Positions 30,645 to 44,300 of a stretch of DNA of 64,000 bases are shown piece by piece. The notes below the pieces were generated by a model that saw nothing but the letters and a program-made list of their open reading frames with translations, did no database searches and was not told where the DNA came from. A program made the translations under genes and the position numbers. The DNA comes from Strigamia acuminata (Eukaryota > Arthropoda > Chilopoda > Geophilomorpha > Linotaeniidae): assembly GCA_949358305.1 (NCBI GenBank), contig OX442314.1, forward strand, positions 61,637,369 to 61,701,368, written 5' to 3'. Each line of letters starts with the position of its first letter. Position 1 is the stretch's first letter.

Positions 30645-30932
30645 ATGTATCTCTTTGAACTCCAACAGAACAAAACTTCCGATGAAAGGAAAATAATTTT
30701 GAATTTTTATAATTTATCCTTATTTTTATTGGTCAATTATGGTGGCTCAATAGATGAGAGAACCGATTCGTTACTTTTGTGGCGACCGGCATTTCAGATT
30801 AAAATCCAAACCCTGCTGGAAAAACTTGGAAGATTTTCCAGTGAGAATATTGAACACGTCAAATACGTACATGACAATGTAACTATAGCAGAAATCCAGG
30901 AATTGGCCGAGATAAGCCATTTATTCGGATAG
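30645..30932 (+). CDS. Unrecognised 95-residue protein at right end of Polinton
   Basis: The open frame starts at ATG 30645 (MYLFELQQNK); an in-frame TTG at 30624 is less likely. It is a mostly helical, charged protein with no Cys pairs, signal peptide or membrane segment. I do not recognise a family. It is the last gene before the right TIR and has base composition like its neighbours. It is followed within 12 bp by a poly-A run (30944-30970). Confidence 0.5.
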   Translation: MYLFELQQNKTSDERKIILNFYNLSLFLLVNYGGSIDERTDSLLLWRPAFQIKIQTLLEKLGRFSSENIEHVKYVHDNVTIAEIQELAEISHLFG

Positions 30933-30943
30933 ACAAAGAAAGA

Positions 30944-30974
<31 letters not shown>

Positions 30975-31062
30975 AAAACTTAAAGAAGAAAAAAGCTACA
31001 TTCATATATTCCATTTTTTGCACACAAACGGCCACCATTTTAGCCATTTGACCCTCAGACAC
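30933..31062. other. Gene-free stretch with poly-A run
   Basis: It contains about 27 As at 30944-30970 and a segment reading GCCACCATTTTAGCC. No gene is seen. It ends where the inner TIR similarity begins. Confidence 0.6.
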
Positions 31063-31325
31063 ACAAACACTAAGCATAATGCCAGAGCTAAGCCAGCCGT
31101 GCCATAAACAGGCAGACTTTGTTAGCCTGACTGATCAAACAAACAAACAAACAAACACCACTCGAGGGGGGGTGCAGACAATTCAACCAGCAGCCACAAA
31201 TCATCAACTGCTCAATTAACACACATCAACTGAATGCCAGAGCTAAGTCAGCCGTACCATCAGCTGGCCGACATCATTAGTTCCGTCACTTCAGTCACTT
31301 CTGACTCTTGCTTACCTTGAAAATC

Positions 31326-31533
31326 TTGTCCTATCTTGTCTTTTCTTGTCCTGTCTTGTCCTGTCTTACCTTTTCTTGTCCTGTCTTGTCCTATCTTGCC
31401 TTTTCTTGTCCTGTCTTGTCCTATCTTGCCTTTTCTTGTCCTGTCTTGTCCTGTCTTGTCCTATCTGGTCCTATCTTGTCCTGTCTTGTCCTATCTTGCC
31501 TTTTCTTGTCCTGTCTTGTCCTATCTGGTCCTA
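31326..31533. repeat. 10-bp TCTTGTCCTG array in right inner TIR
   Basis: Mirror of 13829-14036, with small differences in unit order. Confidence 0.9.
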
Positions 31534-31660
31534 AGATCGCTTTGTTGTAAATTTTTCAAAGTTTTTTCTTTTTTTTTTTCAAAATTTTTTTAAGTTTTTT
31601 TTGAAAATTTTGAAAATTTGAGCATAGGTTGCCCACTCCTTCAGGGTCCAAAGTCGTTGA

Positions 31661-31697
31661 TCAACTGAAAAAATTCTGATTTGTCACTCCTTATATA
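31661..31697 (-). promoter_or_regulatory. Core-promoter-like module P3'
   Basis: On the minus strand TATATAAG starts at 31697 and the TCAGTT A is at 31666, a spacing of 31 bp. It faces inward, antisense to the right-hand gene run. Confidence 0.5.
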
Positions 31698-31756
31698 CCC
31701 GTAATGTGACCTTTAAGAAAATTCAATTAGAAACCAGTTTGAACCGGTTTGGTACC

Positions 31757-31760
31757 TTAT
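31757..31760. repeat. Left TTAT duplication of the 28.5-kb insertion
   Basis: TTAT at 31757-31760 and at 60239-60242 flank the insertion. The uninterrupted left TIR has a single copy (ATAA at 13601-13604). Confidence 0.85.
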
Positions 31761-33224
31761 CCTTTTCGCGGATTGGCTTCCGCGAAATCCGCATTTCGGG
31801 GGTGACTATTCTGGGAATTCCGGGTGGACCATACTCTTCCGAAAAATGTCCGGGGTGGTGTTGGGAGTGTCGATAGACTGTTTTGTGTCAAGGTTGCCAA
31901 TTTTCATTTAAGTATTGGAAGGTTCATTTCTGTGCATTCTCATATATTTTTTTCACAGGAGCAACGAGGCGCGATGAAGGGGGATCAAGCGAGAGTGAAT
32001 AAAATAAACTCGTTTTTGTCTCAAATGCGCGTTTGCGTTTGTAAATTTGGTTGTCTTGCAACGCGGTGGCGCGTTTGAGTTTCGTGTTGCGATACAAACA
32101 CGCACGGGTGCGTATTGGAGTCGTAAACGACTTTCTGTCGCAATGCGATCGCGTATTTGACAAATTTCTGCAGATTTTTGCCAATATTTGACAATTTTCA
32201 GACAAATTTCAATTAATTTTAGAAATTTTTGAGAGATTTCAATAAAAGTTTGAGGAATTTCTTATGCTGACGCTAAAATGCCAAAAGGAGTCTTAACTCA
32301 GAAGAGCACTTTTCCGACCACTTAGGTGTCGGAAAAGCCCTTCCAAAGGTCGCAAAACGTGCTCTACGCGTTTTTTGACACTAGAACGGTCGAAAACGAG
32401 TCTAAAACTGCTAAGCTGGCGCCTGTAACTTGGCGCATTCGCTGGGTCGCTCGAAAATGAGATTCGAGCGAACCGAAACCTATGAGAGAAACGCGCCGGC
32501 GGAAATATTCGTTTTTACCAATGAATACTTAATAAATCTTCATGGGAATTTAATCCCAATCTACTGTAGGCTTAGGAACCTTGAATACCAAATAAAAACA
32601 AAGGAGCAAAGACGGGAAACAAAGAACAAGGGCCCGACGCCCGTAAATCACCAAAATGGCTATCTGCCAGACACGCTAGTGGCCTTGAGCCACTTCTAAC
32701 TTCGTTTTCGAGGTCGTGGGTCTCGAAAACGACTAAACCGAGTGGTGGGAACGATTCCCCGAGGTCTTTTTAGTCAATGTCGCCCAAAACCCGAATCAAC
32801 AAGCTAACTTTCAACGAGAAACGAAGACTGGAGCCGAATGCGGTGATAAGCGCTCATTCCAGACTCGTGTAAGCGATCTCCGCTTAAAGCCAGTTGCTCT
32901 GAGCAGACGACGCAATCGCTTACCAAGGAAAAAGACGGGTTTATGGGCTCAAAACCCGACGAAACACTTAAACAGGATCCAGAAATTACCAAGCGAGTTG
33001 GTAAGCTAAACTAAAACTGTAAAATAAGTTGGGGACTTGGTAAAATGCGAGTCTCTCAAACTTTTGTTGCGTCCTGCTCGCAACACGCGCGATGTACGCG
33101 CGTGGCCGCGTGTTGAACGTGCGCACTACGCGCAAGAACCGTACAAACCGAGGTAAAACGAATTAAACACATATCTAATGCAAAAACAATTATTAAATAC
33201 ATCATTCTTGTTGCTGTTTGCAAA
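31761..33224. repeat. Head segment of unit A, no gene seen
   Basis: It begins with GC-rich short inverted motifs (GCGGATT, CCGCGAAATCC). It continues with non-repetitive sequence holding CGCG-rich stretches near 33085-33135. Short open frames show no recognisable domain. The copy in B is 47377-48840. Confidence 0.7.
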
Positions 33225-35100
33225 CTTGCAAAACTTGCACCGAATTTGGGCAATTTTTTACAAATTTCAGCAGATTTTTGTCTATATTTGACAAATTTCA
33301 GCAGATTTCCTCAATCCTCAAACATTTGCTGATATTTCTCAAACATTTTCTAAAATTAATTGAAATCTGTCTGAAATTTGTCTTGAATGTGTCAAATATT
33401 GTCAAAAATCCGTGGAAATTTGTCAAATACTGGCAAAAATCCATGTAAATTTGTCAAAAATTGCCATAATTTGGTGCAAATTGTGTTAGATATTGGAAAA
33501 ATTTATTTTAACGCTTCCAACGCGCCAGTAAATCGCGCGTGCACACGCGTGGATTTTTCGTCATAGTTGGATGCGCGCAAACCTCACGTAACTTGCGCCA
33601 AAATTTGGCAATTTTTGACAAATTTCAGCAGATTTTTGCCAGTATTTGACAAATTTCCACTGATTTTTGACAATATTTGACCCAACAACTGCGCCACGTT
33701 CCAGGCGCCGGTTTAGGCATTTTAGACCCGTTTTAGACCGTTTTAGATGGCGAAAACGTTCTCTCCATCATTTTCTACCCCTGGGTGAGGTTTTCAGCGT
33801 TCATGATTGATGAAAAAGCTGTTTTCTAACTAGCTGTCCCATTGCTAGTTTTGGCGTCAGGTTTTAGCAACTTTCCAATCCGACTCTGTCGTCTGCACGA
33901 CCTCCAAGACCGTTTTAGGGTTAATTTGAGTCAAATAATTCATTCTGGGGGTTGTTTTGGGTTTTTTACAAGTGTGTTTTTGTAGTTTTTATTGGTTTCA
34001 AACATTGTCAATTCTTTATACAAGTGTAACTTTCATTTCTCTGTATTTTGAGAACTTTGCATTGCAGCAAAGTTCATTTCTTGCCCCTTAATTATTGTGT
34101 AATTGTTGGTTTTCAAGCCCGTTTTTTAACAATAACTTTATTTGAAGTGCCTATTGTTTCAGTCACGTGCTTCCACGTGCCTTTTATTGTTGAGCAATTT
34201 CTTGGGCAGTTGCGCTCCTGTTGCTAGCATTGCCGCGCGTTCTCCGCGCGTGTACTCGCGCGTTTCGCATCACACACATTCGGGTTCAATGGCCTATCGC
34301 GGCGGCACATTGTGTGGCATAGCGCGGCACGTTGCAATTACGTGACGTGGCACGTTGCTGTTACGTGACGCGATAGCCAGTATTTAAGCAGGGGATTCCA
34401 TCATCGTTTACACAAATGCGCATTGCAACGTGGAGGCGCATTCGAGTCCTTTTCCCAAGCGAAATTTGTCCTTTTTCAACGCGAAATCGTATGCGATTCG
34501 CTTTCGAATCGAATACGAGTTTTGTCCTTTTTCAACGCGAAATCGTATGCGATTCGCTTTCGAATCGAATGCGAATTTTGCCCTTCTTCAACGCGAAATC
34601 GTATTCGACTCGCTTTCGAGTCGGATGCGAATTTTGCCCTTCTTCAACGCGAAATCGTATTCGACTCGCTTTCGAGTCGAATGCGAATTTTTCCCTTCTT
34701 CAACGCGAAATCGTATTCGACTCGCTTTCGAGTCGAATGCGAATTTTGCCCTTCTTCAACGCGAAATCGTATTCGACTCGTTTTCGAGTCGAGTACGAAT
34801 TTTGCCCTTCTTCAAAGCGAAATCGTATTCGACTCGTTTTCGAGTCGAATGCGAATTCGTATTCGACTCGTTTTCGAGTCGAGTACGAATTTTGCCCTTC
34901 TTCAACGCGAAATCGTATTCGACTCGTTTTCGAGTCGAATGCGAATTTTGCCCTTCTTCAACGCGAAATCGTATTCGACTCGTTTTCGAGTCGAATGCGA
35001 ATTTTGCCCTTCTTCAACGCGAAATCGTATTCGACTCGTTTTCGAGTCGAATGCGAATTTTGCCCTTCTTCAACGCGAAATCGTATTCGACTCGTTTTCG
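33225..35100. repeat. Left arm of the unit A foldback
   Basis: Reverse complement of 39421-41385 with small indels. It holds TTTGACAAATTTC-type short repeats, a GC-rich block near 34190-34260 and a TATTTAAG near 34380, and ends in a 56-bp hairpin array. The copy in B is 48841-50716. Confidence 0.88.
34470..35100. repeat. 56-bp hairpin repeat array (left arm)
   Basis: About 11 units share CTTCTTCAACGCGAAATCGT followed by the self-complementary TCGACTCGTTTTCGAGTCGA. Each unit could form a short hairpin. Stop codons are rare, so all three plus frames stay open for over 230 codons, which is not evidence for a gene. The copy in B starts near 50086. Confidence 0.9.
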
Positions 35101-38100
35101 AGTCGAATACGAGATAGTCGATGACCCGTTCCCGGACTTTGACTCGTACGACTCGTATTCGAGATGTATTCGAGATGTATTCGAATCGTATTCGAGTCGC
35201 ATTCGAGATGGTCGATGATTTCCACTCGCTCGTATACGCGTTGTATACGAGCTCGTATTTTGATCGTAATCGTAAACGAATCGTTTACAAGTCGTATACA
35301 AGTTGTATACGACGTGTATACACCTCGTATACGAACGAAGTTTGGAAAATCCACCGGATACTTACTACGACATGAAAACACATAGTAGTCACATACGTCT
35401 TATTTGGAAATTGTGTTTTCACAAACTTCGTTCGTATACGAGGTGTATACACGTCGTATACGACTTGTATACGACTTGTAAACGATTCGTTTACGATTAC
35501 GATCAAAATACGAGCTCGTATACAACGCGTATACGAGCGAGTGGAAATCATCGACCATCTCGAATACGACTCGAATTCGATTCGAATACGATTCGAATTC
35601 GATTCGAATACGAATACGATCAAAATACGAACTCGTAACAACTCGAATACGAGATAGTCGATGACCCGTTCCCGGACTTTGACTCGTACGACTCGTATTC
35701 GAGATGTATTCGAGATGTATTCGAATCGTATTCGAGTCGCATTCGAGATGGTCGATGATTTCCACTCGCTCGTATACGCGTTGTATACGAGCTCGTATTT
35801 TGATCGTAATCGTAAACGAATCGTTTACAAGTCGTATACAAGTCGTATACGACGTGTATACACCTCGTATACGAACGAAGTTTGGAAAATCCACCGGATA
35901 CTTACTACGACATGAAAACACATAGTAGTCACATACGTCTTATTTGGAAATTGTGTTTTCACAAACTTCGTTCGTATACGAGGTGTATACATGTCGTATA
36001 CGACTTGTATACGACTTGTAAACGATTCGTTTACGATTACGATCAAAATACGAGCTCGTATACAACGCGTATACGAGCGAGTGGAAATCATCGACCATCT
36101 CGAATACGACTCGAATTCGATTCGAATACGATTCGAATTCGATTCGAATACGAATACGATCAAAATACGAACTCGTAACAACTCGAATACGAGATAGTCG
36201 ATGACCCGTTCCCGGACTTTGACTCGTACGACTCGTATTCGAGATGTATTCGAGATGTATTCGAATCGTATTCGAGTCGCATTCGAGATGGTCGATGATT
36301 TCCACTCGCTCGTATACGCGTTGTATACGAGCTCGTATTTTGATCGTAATCGTAAACGAATCGTTTACAAGTCGTATACAAGTCGTATACGACGTGTATA
36401 CACCTCGTATACGAACGAAGTTTGGAAAATCCACCGGATACTTACTACGACATGAAAACACATAGTAGTCACATACGTCTTATTTGGAAATTGTGTTTTC
36501 ACAAACTTCGTTCGTATACGAGGTGTATACACGTCGTATACGACTTGTATACGACTTGTAAACGATTCGTTTACGATTACGATCAAAATACGAGCTCGTA
36601 TACAACGCGTATACGAGCGAGTGGAAATCATCGACCATCTCGAATACGACTCGAATTCGATTCGAATACGATTCGAATTCGATTCGAATACGAATACGAT
36701 CAAAATACGAACTCGTAACAACTCGAATACGAGATAGTCGATGACCCGTTCCCGGACTTTGACTCGTACGACTCGTATTCGAGATGTATTCGAGATGTAT
36801 TCGAATCGTATTCGAGTCGCATTCGAGATGGTCGATGATTTCCACTCGCTCGTATACGCGTTGTATACGAGCTCGTATTTTGATCGTAATCGTAAACGAA
36901 TCGTTTACAAGTCGTATACAAGTTGTATACGACGTGTATACACCTCGTATACGAACGAAGTTTGGAAAATCCACCGGATACTTACTACGACATGAAAACA
37001 CATAGTAGTCACATACGTCTTATTTGGAAATTGTGTTTTCACAAACTTCGTTCGTATACGAGGTGTATACACGTCGTATACGACTTGTATACGACTTGTA
37101 AACGATTCGTTTACGATTACGATCAAAATACGAGCTCGTATACAACGCGTATACGAGCGAGTGGAAATCATCGACCATCTCGAATACGACTCGAATTCGA
37201 TTCGAATACGATTCGAATTCGATTCGAATACGAATACGATCAAAATACGAACTCGTAACAACTCGAATACGAGATAGTCGATGACCCGTTCCCGGACTTT
37301 GACTCGTACGACTCGTATTCGAGATGTATTCGAGATGTATTCGAATCGTATTCGAGTCGCATTCGAGATGGTCGATGATTTCCACTCGCTCGTATACGCG
37401 TTGTATACGAGCTCGTATTTTGATCGTAATCGTAAACGAATCGTTTACAAGTCGTATACAAGTTGTATACGACGTGTATACACCTCGTATACGAACGAAG
37501 TTTGGAAAATCCACCGGATACTTACTACGACATGAAAACACATAGTAGTCACATACGTCTTATTTGGAAATTGTGTTTTCACAAACTTCGTTCGTATACG
37601 AGGTGTATACACGTCGTATACGACTTGTATACGACTTGTAAACGATTCGTTTACGATTACGATCAAAATACGAGCTCGTATACAACGCGTATACGAGCGA
37701 GTGGAAATCATCGACCATCTCGAATACGACTCGAATTCGATTCGAATACGATTCGAATTCGATTCGAATACGAATACGATCAAAATACGAACTCGTAACA
37801 ACTCGAATACGAGATAGTCGATGACCCGTTCCCGGACTTTGACTCGTACGACTCGTATTCGAGATGTATTCGAGATGTATTCGAATCGTATTCGAGTCGC
37901 ATTCGAGATGGTCGATGATTTCCACTCGCTCGTATACGCGTTGTATACGAGCTCGTATTTTGATCGTAATCGTAAACGAATCGTTTACAAGTCGTATACA
38001 AGTTGTATACGACGTGTATACACCTCGTATACGAACGAAGTTTGGAAAATCCACCGGATACTTACTACGACATGAAAACACATAGTAGTCACATACGTCT

Positions 38101-39420
38101 TATTTGGAAATTGTGTTTTCACAAACTTCGTTCGTATACGAGGTGTATACACGTCGTATACGACTTGTATACGACTTGTAAACGATTCGTTTACGATTAC
38201 GATCAAAATACGAGCTCGTATACAACGCGTATACGAGCGAGTGGAAATCATCGACCATCTCGAATACGACTCGAATTCGATTCGAATACGATTCGAATTC
38301 GATTCGAATACGAATACGATCAAAATACGAACTCGTAACAACTCGAATACGAGATAGTCGATGACCCGTTCCCGGACTTTGACTCGTACGACTCGTATTC
38401 GAGATGTATTCGAGATGTATTCGAATCGTATTCGAGTCGCATTCGAGATGGTCGATGATTTCCACTCGCTCGTATACGCGTTGTATACGAGCTCGTATTT
38501 TGATCGTAATCGTAAACGAATCGTTTACAAGTCGTATACAAGTCGTATACGACGTGTATACACCTCGTATACGAACGAAGTTTGGAAAATCCACCGGATA
38601 CTTACTACGACATGAAAACACATAGTAGTCACATACGTCTTATTTGGAAATTGTGTTTTCACAAACTTCGTTCGTATACGAGGTGTATACATGTCGTATA
38701 CGACTTGTATACGACTTGTAAACGATTCGTTTACGATTACGATCAAAATACGAGCTCGTATACAACGCGTATACGAGCGAGTGGAAATCATCGACCATCT
38801 CGAATACGACTCGAATTCGATTCGAATACGATTCGAATTCGATTCGAATACGAATACGATCAAAATACGAACTCGTAACAACTCGAATACGAGATAGTCG
38901 ATGACCCGTTCCCGGACTTTGACTCGTACGACTCGTATTCGAGATGTATTCGAGATGTATTCGAATCGTATTCGAGTCGCATTCGAGATGGTCGATGATT
39001 TCCACTCGCTCGTATACGCGTTGTATACGAGCTCGTATTTTGATCGTAATCGTAAACGAATCGTTTACAAGTCGTATACAAGTCGTATACGACGTGTATA
39101 CACCTCGTATACGAACGAAGTTTGGAAAATCCACCGGATACTTACTACGACATGAAAACACATAGTAGTCACATACGTCTTATTTGGAAATTGTGTTTTC
39201 ACAAACTTCGTTCGTATACGAGGTGTATACACGTCGTATACGACTTGTATACGACTTGTAAACGATTCGTTTACGATTACGATCAAAATACGAGCTCGTA
39301 TACAACGCGTATACGAGCGAGTGGAAATCATCGACCATCTCGAATGCGACTCGAATACGATTCGAATACATCTCGAATACATCTCGAATACGAGTCGTAC
39401 GAGTCAAAGTCCGGGAACGG
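35101..39420. repeat. 540-bp palindromic satellite, 8 units (unit A)
   Basis: Units start at 35101, 35641, 36181, 36721, 37261, 37801, 38341 and 38881. Each unit is itself an inverted repeat: arms of about 145 bp (for example 35200-35345 and 35422-35570) around a loop of about 76 bp, with many GTATAC and TCGTATACGA motifs. Single-base variants at two sites define unit types. Confidence 0.96.
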
Positions 39421-41385
39421 GTCATCGACTATCTCGTACTCGACTCGAAAACGAGTCGAATACGAATTCGCATTCGACTCGAAAACGAGGCGAATACGAT
39501 TTTGCGTTGAAGAAGGGCAAAATTCGCATTCGACTCGAAAACGAGTCGAATACGATTTCGCGTTGAAGAAGGGCAAAATTCGTACTCGACTCGAAAACGA
39601 GTCGAATACGATTTCGCGTTGAAGAAGGGCAAAATTCGTACTCGACTCGAAAACGAGTCGAATACGATTTCGCGTTGAAGAAGGGCAAAATTCGCATTCG
39701 ACTCGAAAACGAGTCGAATACGATTTCGCGTTGAAGAAGGGCAAAATTCGTACTCGACTCGAAAACGAGTCGAATACGAATTCGCATTCGACTCGAAAAC
39801 GAGTCGAATACGATTTCGCGTTGAAGAAGGGCAAAATTCGTACTCGACTCGAAAACGAGTCGAATACGATTTCGCGTTGAAGAAGGGCAAAATTCGCATT
39901 CGACTCGAAAGCGAGTCGAATACGATTTCGCGTTGAAGAAGGGAAAAATTCGCATTCGACTCGAAAGCGAGTCGAATACGATTTCGCGTTGAAGAAGGGC
40001 AAAACTCGTATTCGATTCGAAAGCGAATCGAATACAATTTTGCGTTGAAAAAGGACAAAAATCGTATTCGATTCGCTTTCGAATCGAATACGAGTTTTGT
40101 CCTTTTTCAACGCTTGGGAAAAGGACTCGAATGCGCCTCCACGTTGCAATGCGCATTTGTGTAAACGATGATGGAATCCCCTGCTTAAATACTGGCTATC
40201 GCGTCACGTAACAGCAACGTGCCACGTCACGTAATTGCAACGTGCCGCGCTATGCCACACAATGTGCCGCCGCGATAGGCCATTGAACCCGAATGTGTGT
40301 GATGCGAAACGCGCGAGTACGCGCGCGGAGAACGCGCGGCAATGCTAGCAACAGGAGCGCAACTGCCCAAGAAATTGCTCAACAATAAAAGGCACGTGGA
40401 AGCACGTGCCTGAAACAATAGGCACTTCAAATAAAGTTATTGTTAAAAAACGGGCTTGAAAACCAACAATTACACAATAATTAAGGGGCAAGAAATGAAC
40501 TTTGCTGCAATGCAAAGTTCTCAAAATACAGAGAAATGAAAGTTACACTTGTATAAAGAATTGACAATGTTTGAAACCAATAAAAACTACAAAAACACAC
40601 TTGTAAAAAACCCAAAACAACCCCCAGAATGAATTATTTGACTCAAATTAACCCTAAAACGGTCTTGGAGGTCGTGCAGACGACAGAGAACGGATCGGAA
40701 GGTTGCTAAAACCTGACACCAAAACTAGCTATGGGACAGCTAGTTAGAAAACAGCTTTTTCATCAATCATGAACGCTGAAAACCTCACCCAGGGGTAGAA
40801 AATGATGGAGAGAACGTTTTCGCCATCTAAAACGGTCTAAAACGGGTCTAAAATGCCTAAACCGGCGCCTGGAACGTGGCGCAGTTGTTGGGTCAAATAT
40901 TGTCAAAAATCAGTGGAAATTTGTCAAATACTGGCAAAAATCTGCTGAAATTTGTCCAAAATTGCCAAATTTTGGCGCAAGTTACGTGAGGTTTGCGCGC
41001 ATCCAACTATGACGAAAAATCCATGCGTGTGCACGCGCGATTTACTGGCGCGTTGGAAGCGTTAAAATAAATTTTTCCAATATCTAACACAATTTGCACC
41101 GAATTATGGCAATTTTTGACAAATTTACATGGATTTTTGCCAGTATTTGACAAATTTCTACGGATTTTTGACAATATTTGACAAATTCCAGACAAATTTC
41201 AGACAAATTTCAATTAATTTTAGAAATTTTATGAGAAATTTCAGCAAATGTTTGAGGATTGAGGAAATCTTCTGAAATTTGTCAAATATAGGCAAAAATC
41301 TTCTGAAATTTGTCAAATACAGGCAAAAATCTGCTGAAATTTGTCAAAAATTGCCCAAATTCCGTGCAAGTTTTGCAAGTTTTGC
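39421..41385. repeat. Right arm of the unit A foldback
   Basis: Inverted copy of 33225-35100, starting with the 56-bp hairpin array (39430 to about 40080). The copy in B is 52337-54301. Confidence 0.88.
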
Positions 41386-44300
41386 GCGCATCAAATCGTA
41401 CGCGCGTCTATACTATTGCACGAGCGCATTGACGCGTGATGAACACCGACCACGTTTACGAAGTGAATTCGAGCTACAAAAGTATCGAGTCGCCATTCTA
41501 TGATGGAAAAAAAAAATTAAGTGTAAACAAACAAAATAAAAACTTTAATATACAAGAAACGTACAATTCCACTCAACTTTGTTTCAAATTTTATTTATTG
41601 GATCATTGAAAATAAACAGTAGTGTTGTGCACTGTACGCTTAAGTGTATACCGGCGATGCGTTGTTTTGTGGTGGGGATTTGCCTCGATAATTGATCTTT
41701 TCTCTTTGTTTGCAATATTTTTTTGGCCTTTTTTGTTGATTTTTCGGTTTGAAATTGTTTTTTTCCGGTGTAATTTAAGTGGTGGAAGGTTGTTGGCGTG
41801 TGTTGAGGGTAATTTTGGCGGTTTTTGGGTCGGGATTTGGGGTTTGATGCAGCGGATAGCGCATGCGAATCGCCGTCGACCGTAGCATTAGCAATTGCAA
41901 CGTGCCGCGCTATGCCACACAATGTGCCGCCGCGATAGGCCATCGAATCCGAATGTGTGTGATGCGAAACGCGAGTACGCGCGCGGAGAACGCGCGGCAA
42001 TGCTAGCAACAGGAGCGCAACTGCCCAAGAAATTGCTCAACAATAAAAGGCACGTGGAAGCACGTGCCTGAAACAATAGGCACTTCAAATAAAGTTATTG
42101 TTAAAAAACGGGCTTGAAAACCAACAATTACACAATAATTAAGGGGCAAGAAATGAACTTTGCTGCAATGCAAAGTTCTCAAAATACAGAGAAATGAAAG
42201 TTACACTTGTATAAAGAATTGACAATGTTTGAAACCAATAAAAACTACAAAAACACACTTGTAAAAAACCCAAAACAACCCCCAGAATGAATTATTTGAC
42301 TCAAATTAACCCTAAAACGGTCTTGGAGGTCGTGCAGACGACAGAGAACGGATCGGAAGGTTGCTAAAACCTGACGCCAAAACTAGCAATGGGACAGCTA
42401 GTTAGAAAACAGCTTTTTCATCAATCATGAACGCTGAAAACCTCACCCAGGGGTAGAAAATGATGGAGAGAACGTTTTCGCCATCTAAAACGGTCTAAAA
42501 CGGGTCTAAAATGCCTAAACCGGCGCCTGGAACGTGGCGCAGTTGTTGGGTCAAATATTGTCAAAAATCAGTGGAAATTTGTCAAATACTGGCAAAAATC
42601 TGCTGAAATTTGTCCAAAATTGCCAAATTTTGGCGCAAGTTACGTGAGGTTTGCGCGCATCCAACTATGACGAAAAATCCATGCGTGTGCACGCGCGATT
42701 TACTGGCGCGTTGGAAGCGTTAAAATAAATTTTTCCAATATCTAACACAATTTGCACCGAATTATGGCAATTTTTGACAAATTTACATGGATTTTTGCCA
42801 GTATTTGACAAATTTCCACGGATTTTTGACAATATTTGACAAATTCCAGACAAATTTCAGACAAATTTCAATTAATTTTAGAAATTTTATGAGAAATTTC
42901 AGCAAATGTTTGAGGATTGAGGAAATCTTCTGAAATTTGTCAAATATAGGCAAAAATCTTCTGAAATTTGTCAAATACAGGCAAAAATCTGCTGAAATTT
43001 GTCAAAAATTGCCCAAATTCCGTGCAAGTTTTGCAAGTTTTGCGCGCATCAAATCGTACGCGCGCCTATACTATTGCACGAGCGCATTGACGCGTGATGA
43101 ACACCGACCACGTTTACGAAGTGAATTCGAGCTACAAAAGTATCGAGTCGCCATTCTATGATGGAAAAAAAAAATTAAGTGTAAACAAACAAAATAAAAA
43201 CTTTAATATACAAGAAACGTACAATTCCACTCAACTTTGTTTCAAATTTTATTTATTGGATCATTGAAAATAAACAGTAGTGTTGTGCACTGTACGCTTA
43301 AGTGTATACCGGCGATGCGTTGTTTTGTGGTGGGGATTTGCCTCGATAATTGATCTTTTCTCTTTGTTTGCAATATTTTTTTGGCCTTTTTTGTTGATTT
43401 TTCGGTTTGAAATTGTTTTTTTCCGGTGTAATTTAAGTGGTGGAAGGTTGTTGGCGTGTGTTGAGGGTAATTTTGGCGGTTTTTGGGTCGGGATTTGGGG
43501 TTTGATGCAGCGGATAGCGCATGCGAATCGCCGTCGACCGTAGCATTAGCAATTGCAACGTGCCGCGCTATGCCACACAATGTGCCGCCGCGATAGGCCA
43601 TCGAATCCGAATGTGTGTGATGCGAAACGCGAGTACGCGCGCGGAGAACGCGCGGCAATGCTAGCAACAGGAGCGCAACTGCCCAAGAAATTGCTCAACA
43701 ATAAAAGGCACGTGGAAGCACGTGCCTGAAACAATAGGCACTTCAAATAAAGTTATTGTTAAAAAACGGGCTTGAAAACCAACAATTACACAATAATTAA
43801 GGGGCAAGAAATGAACTTTGCTGCAATGCAAAGTTCTCAAAATACAGAGAAATGAAAGTTACACTTGTATAAAGAATTGACAATGTTTGAAACCAATAAA
43901 AACTACAAAAACACACTTGTAAAAAACCCAAAACAACCCCCAGAATGAATTATTTGACTCAAATTAACCCTAAAACGGTCTTGGAGGTCGTGCAGACGAC
44001 AGAGAACGGATCGGAAGGTTGCTAAAACCTGACGCCAAAACTAGCAATGGGACAGCTAGTTAGAAAACAGCTTTTTCATCAATCATGAACGCTGAAAACC
44101 TCACCCAGGGGTAGAAAATGATGGAGAGAACGTTTTCGCCATCTAAAACGGTCTAAAACGGGTCTAAAATGCCTAAACCGGCGCCTGGAACGTGGCGCAG
44201 TTGTTGGGTCAAATATTGTCAAAAATCAGTGGAAATTTGTCAAATACTGGCAAAAATCTGCTGAAATTTGTCCAAAATTGCCAAATTTTGGCGCAAGTTA

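Larger units (their letters stand above)
31063..31760. repeat. Right Polinton TIR, inner part
   Basis: Reverse complement of 13601-14303, including the TTTG-type microsatellite (AAAC at 31138-31156), the 10-bp array and promoter module P3'. It is cut after TTAT (31757-31760) by the 28.5-kb insertion. The remaining 1.47 kb of the TIR is at 60239-61708. Confidence 0.92.

Noticed and set aside
13601-31760. Polinton boundaries at 13601 and 31760, giving an 18-kb element with 0.7-kb TIRs
   Set aside because: There is no target duplication there; the TIR similarity continues from 13601 outward and is found again at 60239-61708, so 31760 is an insertion point, not an end.
34416-35218. Three overlapping plus-strand frames of 230-260 codons, and their minus-strand mirrors at 39328-40156
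   Set aside because: They follow the 56-bp hairpin repeats, are open in all frames and repeat unchanged in unit B; no protein signature.
35121-39165. Recurrent 73-173 codon frames on both strands in the 540-bp satellite
   Set aside because: Each recurs every 540 bp and on both strands because the unit is palindromic; composition is just TCG/TAC-rich repeat translation.
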